DNA from: Aestuariibius violaceus
GTDB lineage: Bacteria; Pseudomonadota; Alphaproteobacteria; Rhodobacterales; Rhodobacteraceae
NCBI RefSeq assembly: GCF_040779325.2
Contig: NZ_JBFONT020000002.1
Location: 620,001-684,000, forward strand
Reading direction: 5' to 3'
Length of the DNA stretch: 64,000 nucleotides
Every line of letters begins with the position of its first letter. Within the stretch, counting starts at the first letter, position 1. A program made the translations under genes and the position numbers. Below the pieces are notes generated by a model. It saw only the letters and a list, made by a program, of their open reading frames with translations, made no database searches and was not told where the DNA came from. This document shows, piece by piece, positions 35,975 to 44,485 of the stretch.

Positions 35975-37042
35975 TCATGGGGCTGCCGATCCCTTGGGGG
36001 CGATGGGCAGCGATATACGAAACACGGTGCGGCCCGGGTGGCTGTCGACGCTGATCCAGCCGCCATGGTCGGTCACGATCTTCGAGACGAGGGCGAGGCC
36101 GAGGCCGGTCCCGTTCTCTTTTCCCGAAACGAAGGGGTCGAACAGGCTGTCGGCGATGTCGGGCGGGATGCCCGGGCCGTCATCGATGATCTCGATCTGC
36201 AGCGGCAGTTTGGCCGCCGACCCGTCCTGGCGGCGCATCCGAAGGCTGAGGTCGAAGAAGGTGCGCAAGCGGATCGTGCCGCCTTTGGGTTGCGCTTCGG
36301 ACGCGTTCTTGAGGAGGTTGAGAAAGACTTGCTGCAGCATGTCGGCATCGGCCCAGGTGGGCGGAAGCGAGGGATCGTAATCCTCTTCGATGTTCATATG
36401 CGCCCCGAAGCCCACGGTGGCCGAGCGGCGCGCGCGGTCGAGCACGTCGTGGATGTTGACCACGTGCGAGGCGGGCGGGCGCAGGTTGCCGAATTGCTCG
36501 ACCTGGTCGAGCAGCTTCACGATCCGGCGGCTTTCGGCGACGATCAGGTCGGTCAGCTCCCGGTCGCCATTGGTGAGGTTCATCGACAGCAGCTGGGCAG
36601 CGCCGGTGATGCCGGCGAGCGGGTTCTTGATCTCGTGGGCCAGCATCTCGGCCATGCCGACGGCGGATTTCACGGCCGTCACGGCAGAGGCGCGCCCGGA
36701 GAGGAACGAGGTGATCTCTCGCGGGGCGCAGAGGAGGATCATCCGCCCGTCGCCGTTCTGGAGGGGGGCCACGCGAATGTTGCACTGCATCGGCGCCCGG
36801 CCCGGCGCGCCGACGTCGATGTCGTTGATATGGAGCGAGGCCATGCTGTCGCGCGCCCGGGCGATGGCTTGGGTGAAGTCCGTATCGACCAGCAGGTACT
36901 GGAACAGCGGCTTGCCCTTCAGACCCTTGCGGGACTGGTTGAAGAAATCCTCTGCCGCGCCGTTGACGTCGGCAATGGCGTTGCCCTGTTCGAGCAGGAC
37001 CGCAGGCACCGGCAGGGAGGCCCAGAGGTCTTCGCCGTTCAT
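35975..37042 (-). CDS. ntrB: Nitrogen sensor histidine kinase NtrB
   Basis: A 355-residue soluble kinase with a PAS domain (about 8-115), H-box MLAHEIKNPLAGITGAA near 135-151, N-box VFLNLLKNASEA and G-boxes DDGPGI and GTGLGLALV. It phosphorylates or dephosphorylates NtrC under control of PII proteins. Its ATG overlaps the dusB stop, making dusB-ntrB-ntrC one transcript, the nifR3-ntrBC arrangement known in rhodobacters. Confidence 0.96.
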   Translation of the reverse strand: MNGEDLWASLPVPAVLLEQGNAIADVNGAAEDFFNQSRKGLKGKPLFQYLLVDTDFTQAIARARDSMASLHINDIDVGAPGRAPMQCNIRVAPLQNGDGRMILLCAPREITSFLSGRASAVTAVKSAVGMAEMLAHEIKNPLAGITGAAQLLSMNLTNGDRELTDLIVAESRRIVKLLDQVEQFGNLRPPASHVVNIHDVLDRARRSATVGFGAHMNIEEDYDPSLPPTWADADMLQQVFLNLLKNASEAQPKGGTIRLRTFFDLSLRMRRQDGSAAKLPLQIEIIDDGPGIPPDIADSLFDPFVSGKENGTGLGLALVSKIVTDHGGWISVDSHPGRTVFRISLPIAPKGSAAP

Positions 37043-38070
37043 GCGGCCTCCCGCGCCGCCCCGGCGAGGGCTGTCGGAAGGCGGGAGAGAACCTCGGCGG
37101 GGTCAGTTGCCGTCAGGATCTCCCGGCGGAGCGGTTTGGGCGTTCCGGCATGGTCCATGTACCAGCCGAGATGCTTGCGGGCGACCTTGAGGCCGAGGGG
37201 TGGGCCGTAAAAGGACAGCATGTCCTCGTAGTGACCCGCAACCAGATCGGCGAGCGCCCGGCCCGCGGGGATGGCGGGGGGTCGGTCGCCGTTGAGCTTG
37301 GCTGCGACTTCGGCGATGCGCCAAGGGCGGCCCTGGGCGCCGCGCCCGATCATCACGCCGTCGGCACCGGAAAGGCGGAGGGCCCCTTGCGCGGCCTCAG
37401 GGCTGTCGATGTCACCGTTGGCGAGGACGGGGATGGTGACCGCCTCTTTCACCGCGCGAATCGCGGCCCAGTCGGCGCGGCCCTTGTAGAACTGGCAGCG
37501 GGTGCGGCCGTGGATGACGATGCGGGCGATACCGGCGCCCTCGGCCCGGCGGGCCAGTTCGGGGGCGTTGAGGCAATCGTCATCCCAGCCGAGGCGGGTT
37601 TTCAGCGTGACGGGGACCGAGACGGCGTTCGCCACCGCCTCGATCAGGGTCAACGCATGGTCGAGGTCGCGCATCAGCGCCGAGCCGGAATAGCCGTTCG
37701 TCACCTTCTTGGCGGGGCAGCCCATGTTGATGTCGATGATCCGGGCCCCCTGCCCTTCGACCATGCGCGCGGCCTCCGCCATCCAGCAGCCTTCGCGTCC
37801 GGCGAGTTGGACGGCGGTGTTCTCGGCATCCAGGCCAAGCTCGGCCTTTTCGCGGACACCCGGCTTGGCCTGCACCATTTCCTGGCTCGCCACCATCTCG
37901 GACACGACGAAATCGGCACCGAAGCGGCTGACCAGCCGACGAAACGGCAGATCGGTGATCCCGGCCAGCGGCGCCAGCGCCACGGGGATGCGGTCTGCGT
38001 CATGTGCCACTCGAATGGTCAGCTGCCTAATCCCTAAGCATTTTTTCTTGGCTCTATCCCGGTGGGTCAT
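37039..38070 (-). CDS. dusB: tRNA-dihydrouridine synthase DusB (NifR3)
   Basis: An FMN enzyme that reduces uridines in the tRNA D-loop. It has ALAPLAGITDLPFRRL, the catalytic-cysteine motif NMGCPAKKV, and KTRLGWDD and HGRTRCQFYKG further on. The start is doubtful: ATG at 38070 gives 343 residues with a basic leader unlike the family. The aligned part begins about LTIRVAHD, where a CTG (38022, AGG upstream) and a GTG (38010) lie in frame. It is divergent from ispDF. Confidence 0.92.
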   Translation of the reverse strand: MTHRDRAKKKCLGIRQLTIRVAHDADRIPVALAPLAGITDLPFRRLVSRFGADFVVSEMVASQEMVQAKPGVREKAELGLDAENTAVQLAGREGCWMAEAARMVEGQGARIIDINMGCPAKKVTNGYSGSALMRDLDHALTLIEAVANAVSVPVTLKTRLGWDDDCLNAPELARRAEGAGIARIVIHGRTRCQFYKGRADWAAIRAVKEAVTIPVLANGDIDSPEAAQGALRLSGADGVMIGRGAQGRPWRIAEVAAKLNGDRPPAIPAGRALADLVAGHYEDMLSFYGPPLGLKVARKHLGWYMDHAGTPKPLRREILTATDPAEVLSRLPTALAGAAREAA

Positions 38071-38193
38071 GGCTCGCAAATGCGGGCAGGCCAACCGGGA
38101 AAAAGGAATCTGTGACTGCCGCTTATTTAGGCAATTCGCCCGCAGAAGGCACGGTGTTTGCACGCCTGCGCCTCACCGCATAGACAGCGGCCC

Positions 38194-39336
38194 ATGTCGG
38201 ATGCGCACCTCCCCCGGACCGGAGCGGTCATTGTCGCAGCAGGCCGCGGTCTGCGGGCCGGTGGCGGGATTCCCAAGCAGTGGCGGGATCTTGCCGGGCG
38301 GCCCCTCGCGGCCCATGCGATGGCGGTTTTTGCGGCCCATCCGGGGGTGAGCGAGGTGGTTCTGGTGGTTCATCCCGACGATCAGGGCGCCCTGCCCGCC
38401 TTGCCTGCCGCGCGGATCGTGGCGGGGGGTGAGACGCGGGGGGCCTCGGTCTTGGCCGGTCTGGAGGCTCTGGACGAGGTCGAGCGGGTGCTGATCCACG
38501 ACGCGGCCCGGCCCGGAGTGACGGCGGAAATCATCGACGCGGTGCTGGAGGCGCTGGATCATGCGCCCGCGGCGGCGCCTGCCCTGCCGGTGACGGATGC
38601 GCTCTGGCGGGGGGCCGAGGGGGCTGTGGCCGAAACGGTGTCTCGGGACGGCCTTTGGCGGGCTCAGACGCCGCAGGGGTTCCATCTGGGCGCTATTCTG
38701 GCGGCGCATCGGGCTTATCCGGGAATGGCCGCCGACGACGTGGAGGTGGCCCGCGCCGCGGGGATGGAGGTGCGGATCGTGCCGGGTTCGGAGCGCAACA
38801 TGAAGATCACCGAAGCCGCGGATTTCGACCGCGCGGCGCGTCTGATGGGAGGGGCGATGGATATCCGGCTGGGCAACGGGTTTGACGTGCATCGCTTCGG
38901 GGACGGGGATCATGTGATGCTGTGCGGCGTCGCGGTGCCGCATGAGCGTGGGTTAGCGGGGCATTCGGACGCCGATGTCGGGATGCATGCGGTGACGGAC
39001 GCGATCTATGGCGCCTTGGGGGACGGGGATATCGGGCGGCATTTCCCGCCGAGCGATCCGCAATGGAAGGGCGCGGAGAGCCGGATCTTCCTGGTTCACG
39101 CGGCGGAGCGGGCGCGAGCGGCAGGGTATGCGATCAGCCATCTGGATTGCACGCTGATCTGCGAGCGGCCGAAGATCGGGCCTCATGCACAGGCCATGGC
39201 GGCGGCCTTGGCAGGGATCGCAGGTGTCGAGCCCGGACGGGTGAGCGTGAAGGCCACGACCTCGGAACGGTTGGGTTTCACGGGCCGCGAGGAAGGCATC
39301 GCAGCGCTCGCCACGGCAACGCTGGTGAAAGGCTGA
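38194..39336 (+). CDS. ispDF: Bifunctional IspD/IspF
   Basis: A 380-residue fusion for two non-consecutive steps of the MEP isoprenoid pathway. The IspD part (about 1-222) has IVAAGRGLRAGGGIPKQW, transferring CMP to MEP. The IspF part (about 225-380) has the metal motif DVHRF and GHSDADV, forming the cyclic diphosphate. Fused IspDF is common in alphaproteobacteria. The start has a weak upstream site; the family begins a few residues before the IVAAGRG strand. Its stop overlaps pgpA by one base (TGATG). Confidence 0.96.
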   Translation: MSDAHLPRTGAVIVAAGRGLRAGGGIPKQWRDLAGRPLAAHAMAVFAAHPGVSEVVLVVHPDDQGALPALPAARIVAGGETRGASVLAGLEALDEVERVLIHDAARPGVTAEIIDAVLEALDHAPAAAPALPVTDALWRGAEGAVAETVSRDGLWRAQTPQGFHLGAILAAHRAYPGMAADDVEVARAAGMEVRIVPGSERNMKITEAADFDRAARLMGGAMDIRLGNGFDVHRFGDGDHVMLCGVAVPHERGLAGHSDADVGMHAVTDAIYGALGDGDIGRHFPPSDPQWKGAESRIFLVHAAERARAAGYAISHLDCTLICERPKIGPHAQAMAAALAGIAGVEPGRVSVKATTSERLGFTGREEGIAALATATLVKG

Positions 39337-39827
39337 TGCGGCTGCCCGAGATCATCGGAACGGTCGGCGGCGTGGGCTACCTGCGCCCGGCCTCAGGGAC
39401 GTGGGGATCGCTCGCGGCGCTGCCACTCGCTGCGCTTCTCTATCTGATCGCGGGGCCGTGGGCGGTGGTGGTCGCGACTGTGGCGGCCTTTGCCGCAGGG
39501 TATTGGGCGACGCAGCAGATGATCGGAGGGCCGGAGGACGATCCGTCGGAGGTCGTGATCGACGAGGTCGTCGGTCAATGGATTTCCCTCCTCCCTATCC
39601 TGTTCGGCGCGGCCGCCAATGGGGTGTCGGTCTTCGCCTTGTGGCCGGGCTGGGTCGCGGCCTTTGTTCTGTTCCGGTTGTTCGACATCTGGAAACCCGG
39701 TCCGGTCGGCTGGGGCGAGCGGCGGCATGGGGCGTTGGGCGTGATGCTGGACGATGTGATCGCGGGGGTGTTGGCGGCCGTTGGGGTGACGGTGCTGGCG
39801 GCCCTTTGGCACGGGGTGCTCGCTTGA
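39336..39827 (+). CDS. pgpA: Phosphatidylglycerophosphatase A
   Basis: A 163-residue membrane phosphatase that dephosphorylates phosphatidylglycerol phosphate. The family stretch GTWGSLAALP (about 22-31), the acidic DDPSEVVIDEVVGQW (about 68-82) and RLFDIWKPGP near 112 are conserved, with four hydrophobic segments. It overlaps ispDF by one base and cinA by four, indicating a coupled three-gene operon. Confidence 0.94.
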   Translation: MRLPEIIGTVGGVGYLRPASGTWGSLAALPLAALLYLIAGPWAVVVATVAAFAAGYWATQQMIGGPEDDPSEVVIDEVVGQWISLLPILFGAAANGVSVFALWPGWVAAFVLFRLFDIWKPGPVGWGERRHGALGVMLDDVIAGVLAAVGVTVLAALWHGVLA

Positions 39828-40294
39828 CGCTCGCCGAGGCGTTGCTCGCCAAGGCTCGCGCCGCGGGCAAGGTGGTGACGACAGCGGAGAGCTGCACCGG
39901 TGGGCTGCTTGCGGGCGCGATCACGGATGTGGCGGGTAGCTCGGACATCTTTACCCGGGGCGTCGTGACCTATTCGAACGCGGCCAAGACCGATCTCCTT
40001 GGCGTCGATCCCGCGCTCTTCGACAGCATCGGCGCGGTGTCGGAAGAGGTGGCGGAGGCGATGGCGCGGGGCGCCCTTGAGCGATCCGGGGCCGATATCG
40101 CCGTGTCGGTGACCGGCATCGCAGGCCCCGGCGGGTCGGAGCACAAGCCCGAGGGGCGGGTCTGTTTCGGACTGGCCACGGCGCATGGCGTGACGACCGA
40201 GACGGTCGAGTTCGGCGCGATCGGCCGGGCGAAGGTCAGGGCCGCATCGGTCGATCACGCGCTGAGACTGCTGATCGGCGCTTTGAGCGGTTAG
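39824..40294 (+). CDS. CinA C-terminal domain protein (NMN amidohydrolase)
   Basis: A 156-residue stand-alone CinA-C/PncC domain, which deamidates nicotinamide mononucleotide in NAD recycling. The motifs TAESCTGGLLAGAITDVAG and VTGIAGPGG are present. The start is TTG, overlapping the pgpA stop (TTGA), and fits the family N-terminus exactly; no ATG is available. Its TAG overlaps the TAA of the convergent COQ10/RatA-type gene. Confidence 0.92.
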   Translation: MTLAEALLAKARAAGKVVTTAESCTGGLLAGAITDVAGSSDIFTRGVVTYSNAAKTDLLGVDPALFDSIGAVSEEVAEAMARGALERSGADIAVSVTGIAGPGGSEHKPEGRVCFGLATAHGVTTETVEFGAIGRAKVRAASVDHALRLLIGALSG

Positions 40295-40734
40295 CGCCCG
40301 TAGAGCTCCCCTGCCCGCCGTTCGAAGGCGCGGACGACGCGCTGCATCGCCTCGTTGAAGAACAGCCCGGCCGCGCCCTGCAGCAGGCGGTTCTTGAATT
40401 CGAAATCCACGTCGAAGCGCACCTCGCAACCGCCATCGACATCGGCAAAGCGCCAGGTCGATTCCATGTAGCGGAAGGGGCCGTCGATATATTCGGTGTC
40501 GATCCGCTCCTTCGGCCAGAGCGTGACCTTGGATCCGAAGCGTTCCCGGAACACCTTGAACGAGATCACGAGGTCGGCCAGCATCACCTGATGGTCACCG
40601 TTATCCTCGGTCGAGCGGATGCGGGCCGCCGCAGTCCAGGGCAGGAATTGCGGGTAATCCCCCACATTCGCGACGAGGTCGAACATCTGTTCCTGCGTGT
40701 AGGGCAGGATCCGGGTTTCGGAATGGCTGGGCAT
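40291..40734 (-). CDS. COQ10/RatA-type SRPBCC protein
   Basis: A 147-residue START-like protein. The opening matches the COQ10/RatA group (TRILPYTQEQMFDLVANVGDYPQFLPW) and the end has the amphipathic FFNEAMQRVVRAFERRA helix. In alphaproteobacteria such proteins are thought to bind ubiquinone and assist respiration; RatA toxin activity is described only for E. coli, and ubiquinone binding is the safer call. It is convergent with cinA and divergent from hpt. Confidence 0.9.
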   Translation of the reverse strand: MPSHSETRILPYTQEQMFDLVANVGDYPQFLPWTAAARIRSTEDNGDHQVMLADLVISFKVFRERFGSKVTLWPKERIDTEYIDGPFRYMESTWRFADVDGGCEVRFDVDFEFKNRLLQGAAGLFFNEAMQRVVRAFERRAGELYGR

Positions 40735-40810
40735 GGGCGGCCTAACGGTGGTCAAGTGTTGATGTCATGTCTTAGATGGAATGGACCGAAATCCAAGAGC
40801 CAAGGGTGCC

Positions 40811-41353
40811 ATGACCGACCGTAACTATGTCATAGATCAGATGATTTCGGCGAAAGAGATCGCCGCCCGGGTCGAGGCGCTGGCGGGCGAGATCAATGCG
40901 GAGTTCCATGACAGCGGCCAGCTGATCGTCGTGGGGCTGCTCAGGGGGTCGTTCGTGTTCATCGCCGATCTGGTGCGTGAACTGGATCTGCCGGTGGAGG
41001 TCGACTTCCTGGAAGCCTCCTCCTACGGCGACGCGATGGAATCGAGCCGGGAGGTGCGGATCCTGAAGGACCTGCGCGGCGCCATCGAAGGACGCGACGT
41101 TCTGATCGTGGAGGATATCGTCGATACCGGCTTCACGCTTTCCCACGTGCGCGGCCTGCTGGAAAGCCGCCAGCCGGCGCGGCTGAAGACGATCGCGCTG
41201 CTGGACAAGCCCACCCGGCGGGAGGTCGAAATCACGGCGGACTGGACGGGGTTCGAGATCCCCGATGAATTCGTTGTGGGCTACGGCATCGATTACGCCC
41301 AGCGGGACCGCAACCTGCCCTTCATCGGCAAGGTCAGGTTTACCGGCGAGTGA
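40811..41353 (+). CDS. hpt: Hypoxanthine phosphoribosyltransferase
   Basis: A 180-residue purine salvage enzyme. The PRPP motif VLIVEDIVDTGFTL is near 99-112, the GLLRGSFVF loop near 46-54 and the substrate element VGYGIDYAQRDRNLPFIG at the end. It makes IMP or GMP from the free base. The ATG at 40811 follows AAGGG; an ATG ten codons upstream lacks a site. Confidence 0.95.
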   Translation: MTDRNYVIDQMISAKEIAARVEALAGEINAEFHDSGQLIVVGLLRGSFVFIADLVRELDLPVEVDFLEASSYGDAMESSREVRILKDLRGAIEGRDVLIVEDIVDTGFTLSHVRGLLESRQPARLKTIALLDKPTRREVEITADWTGFEIPDEFVVGYGIDYAQRDRNLPFIGKVRFTGE

Positions 41354-41366
41354 CCCCTCGGCCCAG

Positions 41367-41381
41367 TTGAGGCTTTGTTAA
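41367..41381 (+). promoter_or_regulatory. Possible CtrA-type box upstream of the EAL gene
   Basis: TTGA-N7-TTAA, one mismatch from the TTAA-N7-TTAA half-site pair bound by CtrA in alphaproteobacteria, lies 49 bases before the phosphodiesterase ATG. CtrA control of c-di-GMP genes is known in Rhodobacterales, but one short match of this kind may arise by chance. Confidence 0.25.
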
Positions 41382-41429
41382 TCGGCTGCGGCCTATCCTT
41401 GATGCCTGGAGCCAGCCAAGGACGCGCCG

Positions 41430-42716
41430 ATGAGCAGATTAGAGACGCTTTTCGTTCCCGAAGAGGGGGTGGAAAGCAGCGCCGATACCATCATTCAGGA
41501 AGCGCTGGACGCTGTCCGCGCGCATTTCGGCATGCCGATCGCCTATCTGTCGGAAATCGTCGGCGCGGAAAGCGTCTTCCGCTCGGTCAGCGCGCCGGGG
41601 CTGGAAGATCTGATCAAGCCCGGCGATCGCCGGCCGCTGGATGCGGTCTATTGCCAGCACATCCTTGACGGGCGCCTGCCCGAGCTTATTCCCGATACCG
41701 GGGCGGTGCCGTTTGCCCAGACCCTGCCCATCACCAGGGAGGTTCCGATCGGCGCCCATGTCAGCGTGCCGATCCGGCGTGCGGACGGATCGCTTTATGG
41801 GATGTTCTGCTGCCTCTCGCCCGAGCCGCGCCCATCGCTCAACCCCCGCGACCTGTCGATCATGGAGATGTTCGCCTCGCTCTCGGCCCGGCATCTGAAT
41901 GCGCGCCTGTCGGCCGAGGCCACGCGGCGCGCCTTGGCCAAGACGATCGGGGAGACGCTTGAAAACGGCCTGTTCCACATGGTGTTCCAGCCGATCTTCG
42001 ATCTCGATGGCGGACGCCCGACCGGGTTCGAGGCGCTCTGCCGCTTTGACGGCCTGCCCTACCGGTCGCCGGATCAGTGGTTCAGGGACGCGGCCCGGAT
42101 CGGCCAGCAATCGGCGCTGGAGGCGGCGACGATCCGCGCCGCGCTTCCGATCCTGGAGCAACTGCCTGCCGATGTGTCACTTTCGGTCAATGCCTCTCCG
42201 TCGGCGGTGGCCGACGGGGCCATAGGCGCCGCCCTGAAGGACGCCCCGGCCGAGCGCATCGTGCTGGAAATCACAGAGCATGACCGTCTGGAAAACAGCG
42301 ACAGCGTGATCCGCGGCCTCGACCGGCTGCGGGCACGGGGCGTCAAGCTGGCGATCGACGATGTGGGCGCCGGTTATTCGGGCCTGCAGCAGATCCTGCG
42401 GCTGCGACCCGATATCCTGAAGCTCGACCTGTCGCTGACTGCCGATATCGACACCGATCCGGCGCGCAGGGCGCTGACGGTCGGGCTGGTTCAGTTCGCC
42501 CGGGAAACCGGCGCCATCCTTCTGGCAGAAGGGATCGAACGGGCCGAAGAGGCCGCCGTATTGCGGACCCTCGGGGTCGACCGGGGGCAAGGGTATTTTC
42601 TGGGACGGCCGGCCCGGGCGGAAGAGGCATTGGCCGGATTGGCCGGAAAAAGCCCGCCGCGCGGATCGCGCCTTGGCCCTGCTTTCACGATCGGCGCAGA
42701 GATCTCGGGCGGCTGA
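41430..42716 (+). CDS. GAF-EAL c-di-GMP phosphodiesterase
   Basis: A 428-residue soluble protein with a GAF domain (about 15-160) and an EAL domain (about 175-410). All main EAL catalytic landmarks are present: FEALCRF, SVNASPSAV, LEITEHD, IDDVGAGYSG, LKLD, AEGIE and GQGYFLGRP, so it should hydrolyse c-di-GMP to pGpG under control of whatever the GAF domain senses. There is no transmembrane segment. It may oppose the diguanylate cyclase at 24.5 kb. Confidence 0.93.
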   Translation: MSRLETLFVPEEGVESSADTIIQEALDAVRAHFGMPIAYLSEIVGAESVFRSVSAPGLEDLIKPGDRRPLDAVYCQHILDGRLPELIPDTGAVPFAQTLPITREVPIGAHVSVPIRRADGSLYGMFCCLSPEPRPSLNPRDLSIMEMFASLSARHLNARLSAEATRRALAKTIGETLENGLFHMVFQPIFDLDGGRPTGFEALCRFDGLPYRSPDQWFRDAARIGQQSALEAATIRAALPILEQLPADVSLSVNASPSAVADGAIGAALKDAPAERIVLEITEHDRLENSDSVIRGLDRLRARGVKLAIDDVGAGYSGLQQILRLRPDILKLDLSLTADIDTDPARRALTVGLVQFARETGAILLAEGIERAEEAAVLRTLGVDRGQGYFLGRPARAEEALAGLAGKSPPRGSRLGPAFTIGAEISGG

Positions 42717-42734
42717 TCCCGGCGGTTCGGCGGC

Positions 42735-43847
42735 TCAGCTCGCGCCGGCCGCGAGGCTGAGCGTGATCTCCCGGGTGGTGCCGTCGCGCGCGACGCGCAG
42801 CGTCACCGCGTCGCCCACATCGTAATTGTCGAGCGCCGCGCGCAGGCCGTCGCTGTCGGTCACGTCCAGGCCATCGACCGCGACGATCCGATCCCGCGGG
42901 ACCATGGTGCCGTCCTGCAGCATCCGCACCGGCTCCAGCCCGGCGCGGGCGGCGGGCGATCCGGGATCGACCGCCAGGACGAGCGCGCCGGAGAGGCCGC
43001 GCCGCGCCGCCATCGCATCGGCCCGCGGATCGACGCGCACCCCGATCACCGGCGGCCGGTAGGTGCCCCGCGCGATCAGCTGCGGGACGACGCGGTTCAC
43101 CGTATCGACCGGCACGGCAAAGCCGATGCCCGCGCTGGCGCCCGAGGGGCTGAAGATCGCCGTATTCACCCCGATCAGCCGCCCGGCACTGTCCAGAAGC
43201 GGCCCGCCCGAATTGCCCGGATTGATCGCCGCATCGGTCTGGATCAGCCCGTCGATCACCCGGCCCCGGTCGAGCGGCAGCTCGCGCTCGAGCGCCGAGA
43301 CAACGCCGGTCGTCAGCGTCAGGTCGAGCCCGAACGGGTTGCCGATGGCGAAGACGCTCTGCCCCACCAACAGGTCGGAAGAGCGCCCGACCGGCAGGGC
43401 CGGCGGCCGGGCGCCCGGCACGTCGAGCCGCAGGACCGCCAGATCGTTCGACGGGTCCATCCCGACAAGCGATGCCGGAAAGGCGCGCCCGTCGGCCAAA
43501 CGCACGGTGGCACCGCTGGCGCCTTCGATCACATGCGCGTTGGTCACGACATGCCCGCGATCGTCCCAGACAAACCCGCTGCCCGTCCCGCGCGGCACCT
43601 CGACCGAGCGCCGCCGGAACGGATCGCGCGCCTGGGCGGAGGTCGCGATGAAGACGACACTCTCCTGCGCCTGCTCGAAGAGATCGATCGTTACCTGTTC
43701 GGAGGCCGCGAGATCCCCCCGCGCCGCGATCACCCGAGGCTCCCCTGCAGGCCCGAGGAGGGCGGCTTCAAGTGCCGGCGCCAGACGCCAGCCGAGGACG
43801 GCGGCGAAGATCACCGCACACACAAAGAGAAGCTGACTTGTTTTCAT
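42735..43847 (-). CDS. Trypsin-like S1C serine protease with one PDZ domain (DegP/HhoA-like)
   Basis: A 370-residue periplasmic protease. Residues 1-23 form a signal anchor. The catalytic triad is visible as H in TNAHVIEG, D in SNDLAVLRL and S in GNSGGPLLD. A single PDZ domain covers about 270-365, closer to the DegS/HhoA layout than the two-PDZ DegP. It likely degrades or refolds envelope proteins. It is convergent with the EAL gene. Confidence 0.92.
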   Translation of the reverse strand: MKTSQLLFVCAVIFAAVLGWRLAPALEAALLGPAGEPRVIAARGDLAASEQVTIDLFEQAQESVVFIATSAQARDPFRRRSVEVPRGTGSGFVWDDRGHVVTNAHVIEGASGATVRLADGRAFPASLVGMDPSNDLAVLRLDVPGARPPALPVGRSSDLLVGQSVFAIGNPFGLDLTLTTGVVSALERELPLDRGRVIDGLIQTDAAINPGNSGGPLLDSAGRLIGVNTAIFSPSGASAGIGFAVPVDTVNRVVPQLIARGTYRPPVIGVRVDPRADAMAARRGLSGALVLAVDPGSPAARAGLEPVRMLQDGTMVPRDRIVAVDGLDVTDSDGLRAALDNYDVGDAVTLRVARDGTTREITLSLAAGAS

Positions 43848-43905
43848 ACGGCTGCAGTTAGGCACAACTCAGCGCAGAACCAAGGGGACGGGCGGAGGCC
43901 CCCGA

Positions 43906-44484
43906 TCAAGGTTGCGTGGCTTGATCGTCAAATCTGGCCATGCATCGATTGAACCTGCGGTAGGCTTCTGTCGTGCCTGCCACGTTCCAAGATGCAAGCG
44001 TTTGAGAAGCGACCGTCTGCGCTTCGGTCTGCAGGTGAACTTCGCCACCTGTCGTCAGCAAGGACATGACGAGTTCAAGGTCGGACGGCCCCAGATTGCG
44101 GGACAATCTCCATTCCGCGCTGTGTTTCACCTCCACCTCTTCGAGCAGAAAAAGTGCCTGATCACGTGTGATGAGCAGCAAGGGACCTTCACGATCATGC
44201 AGCATCGCAGGATTGTTCGGCTGCTTGAGAGACAGCATGACCGGATACGTCCGATCCGGCATCGTGATCTGCTCGAAGGACAGCTTTTCTCCAAGGACGT
44301 TCTCGGTAAGCAATACGCAACTTGGGCGGCCCAAGTACGGTTTCTTCACCCAGACCTCCCACGCGCTCTGAGGCTGAACGCCTTCGGCCGGAACCATCCC
44401 CCCGAAGAGGGAGATAAATCCAGCAAGGAAGAGTGCAGACGACCGCGTGGTCGCACCCGCATGATCTGCGCGGGTACGGCGCAT
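43906..44484 (-). CDS. Exported protein of unknown function downstream of lipA
   Basis: A 192-residue protein with a twin-charge N-terminus (MRRTRADHAG) and a hydrophobic segment (about 17-33) ending before VPAEG, probably a signal peptide. The mature domain begins SAWEVWVKKPYLGRPSC and has two cysteines only. The opening vaguely recalls IalB-like proteins but not enough to assign. The ATG is one base past the lipA stop, so it is cotranscribed and probably coupled. Confidence 0.6.
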   Translation of the reverse strand: MRRTRADHAGATTRSSALFLAGFISLFGGMVPAEGVQPQSAWEVWVKKPYLGRPSCVLLTENVLGEKLSFEQITMPDRTYPVMLSLKQPNNPAMLHDREGPLLLITRDQALFLLEEVEVKHSAEWRLSRNLGPSDLELVMSLLTTGGEVHLQTEAQTVASQTLASWNVAGTTEAYRRFNRCMARFDDQATQP

Positions 44485-44485
44485 C

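Noticed and set aside
40291..40734. RatA as a toxin-antitoxin component
   Set aside because: No RatB partner is next to it and the sequence fits the alphaproteobacterial COQ10-like ubiquinone-binding group.
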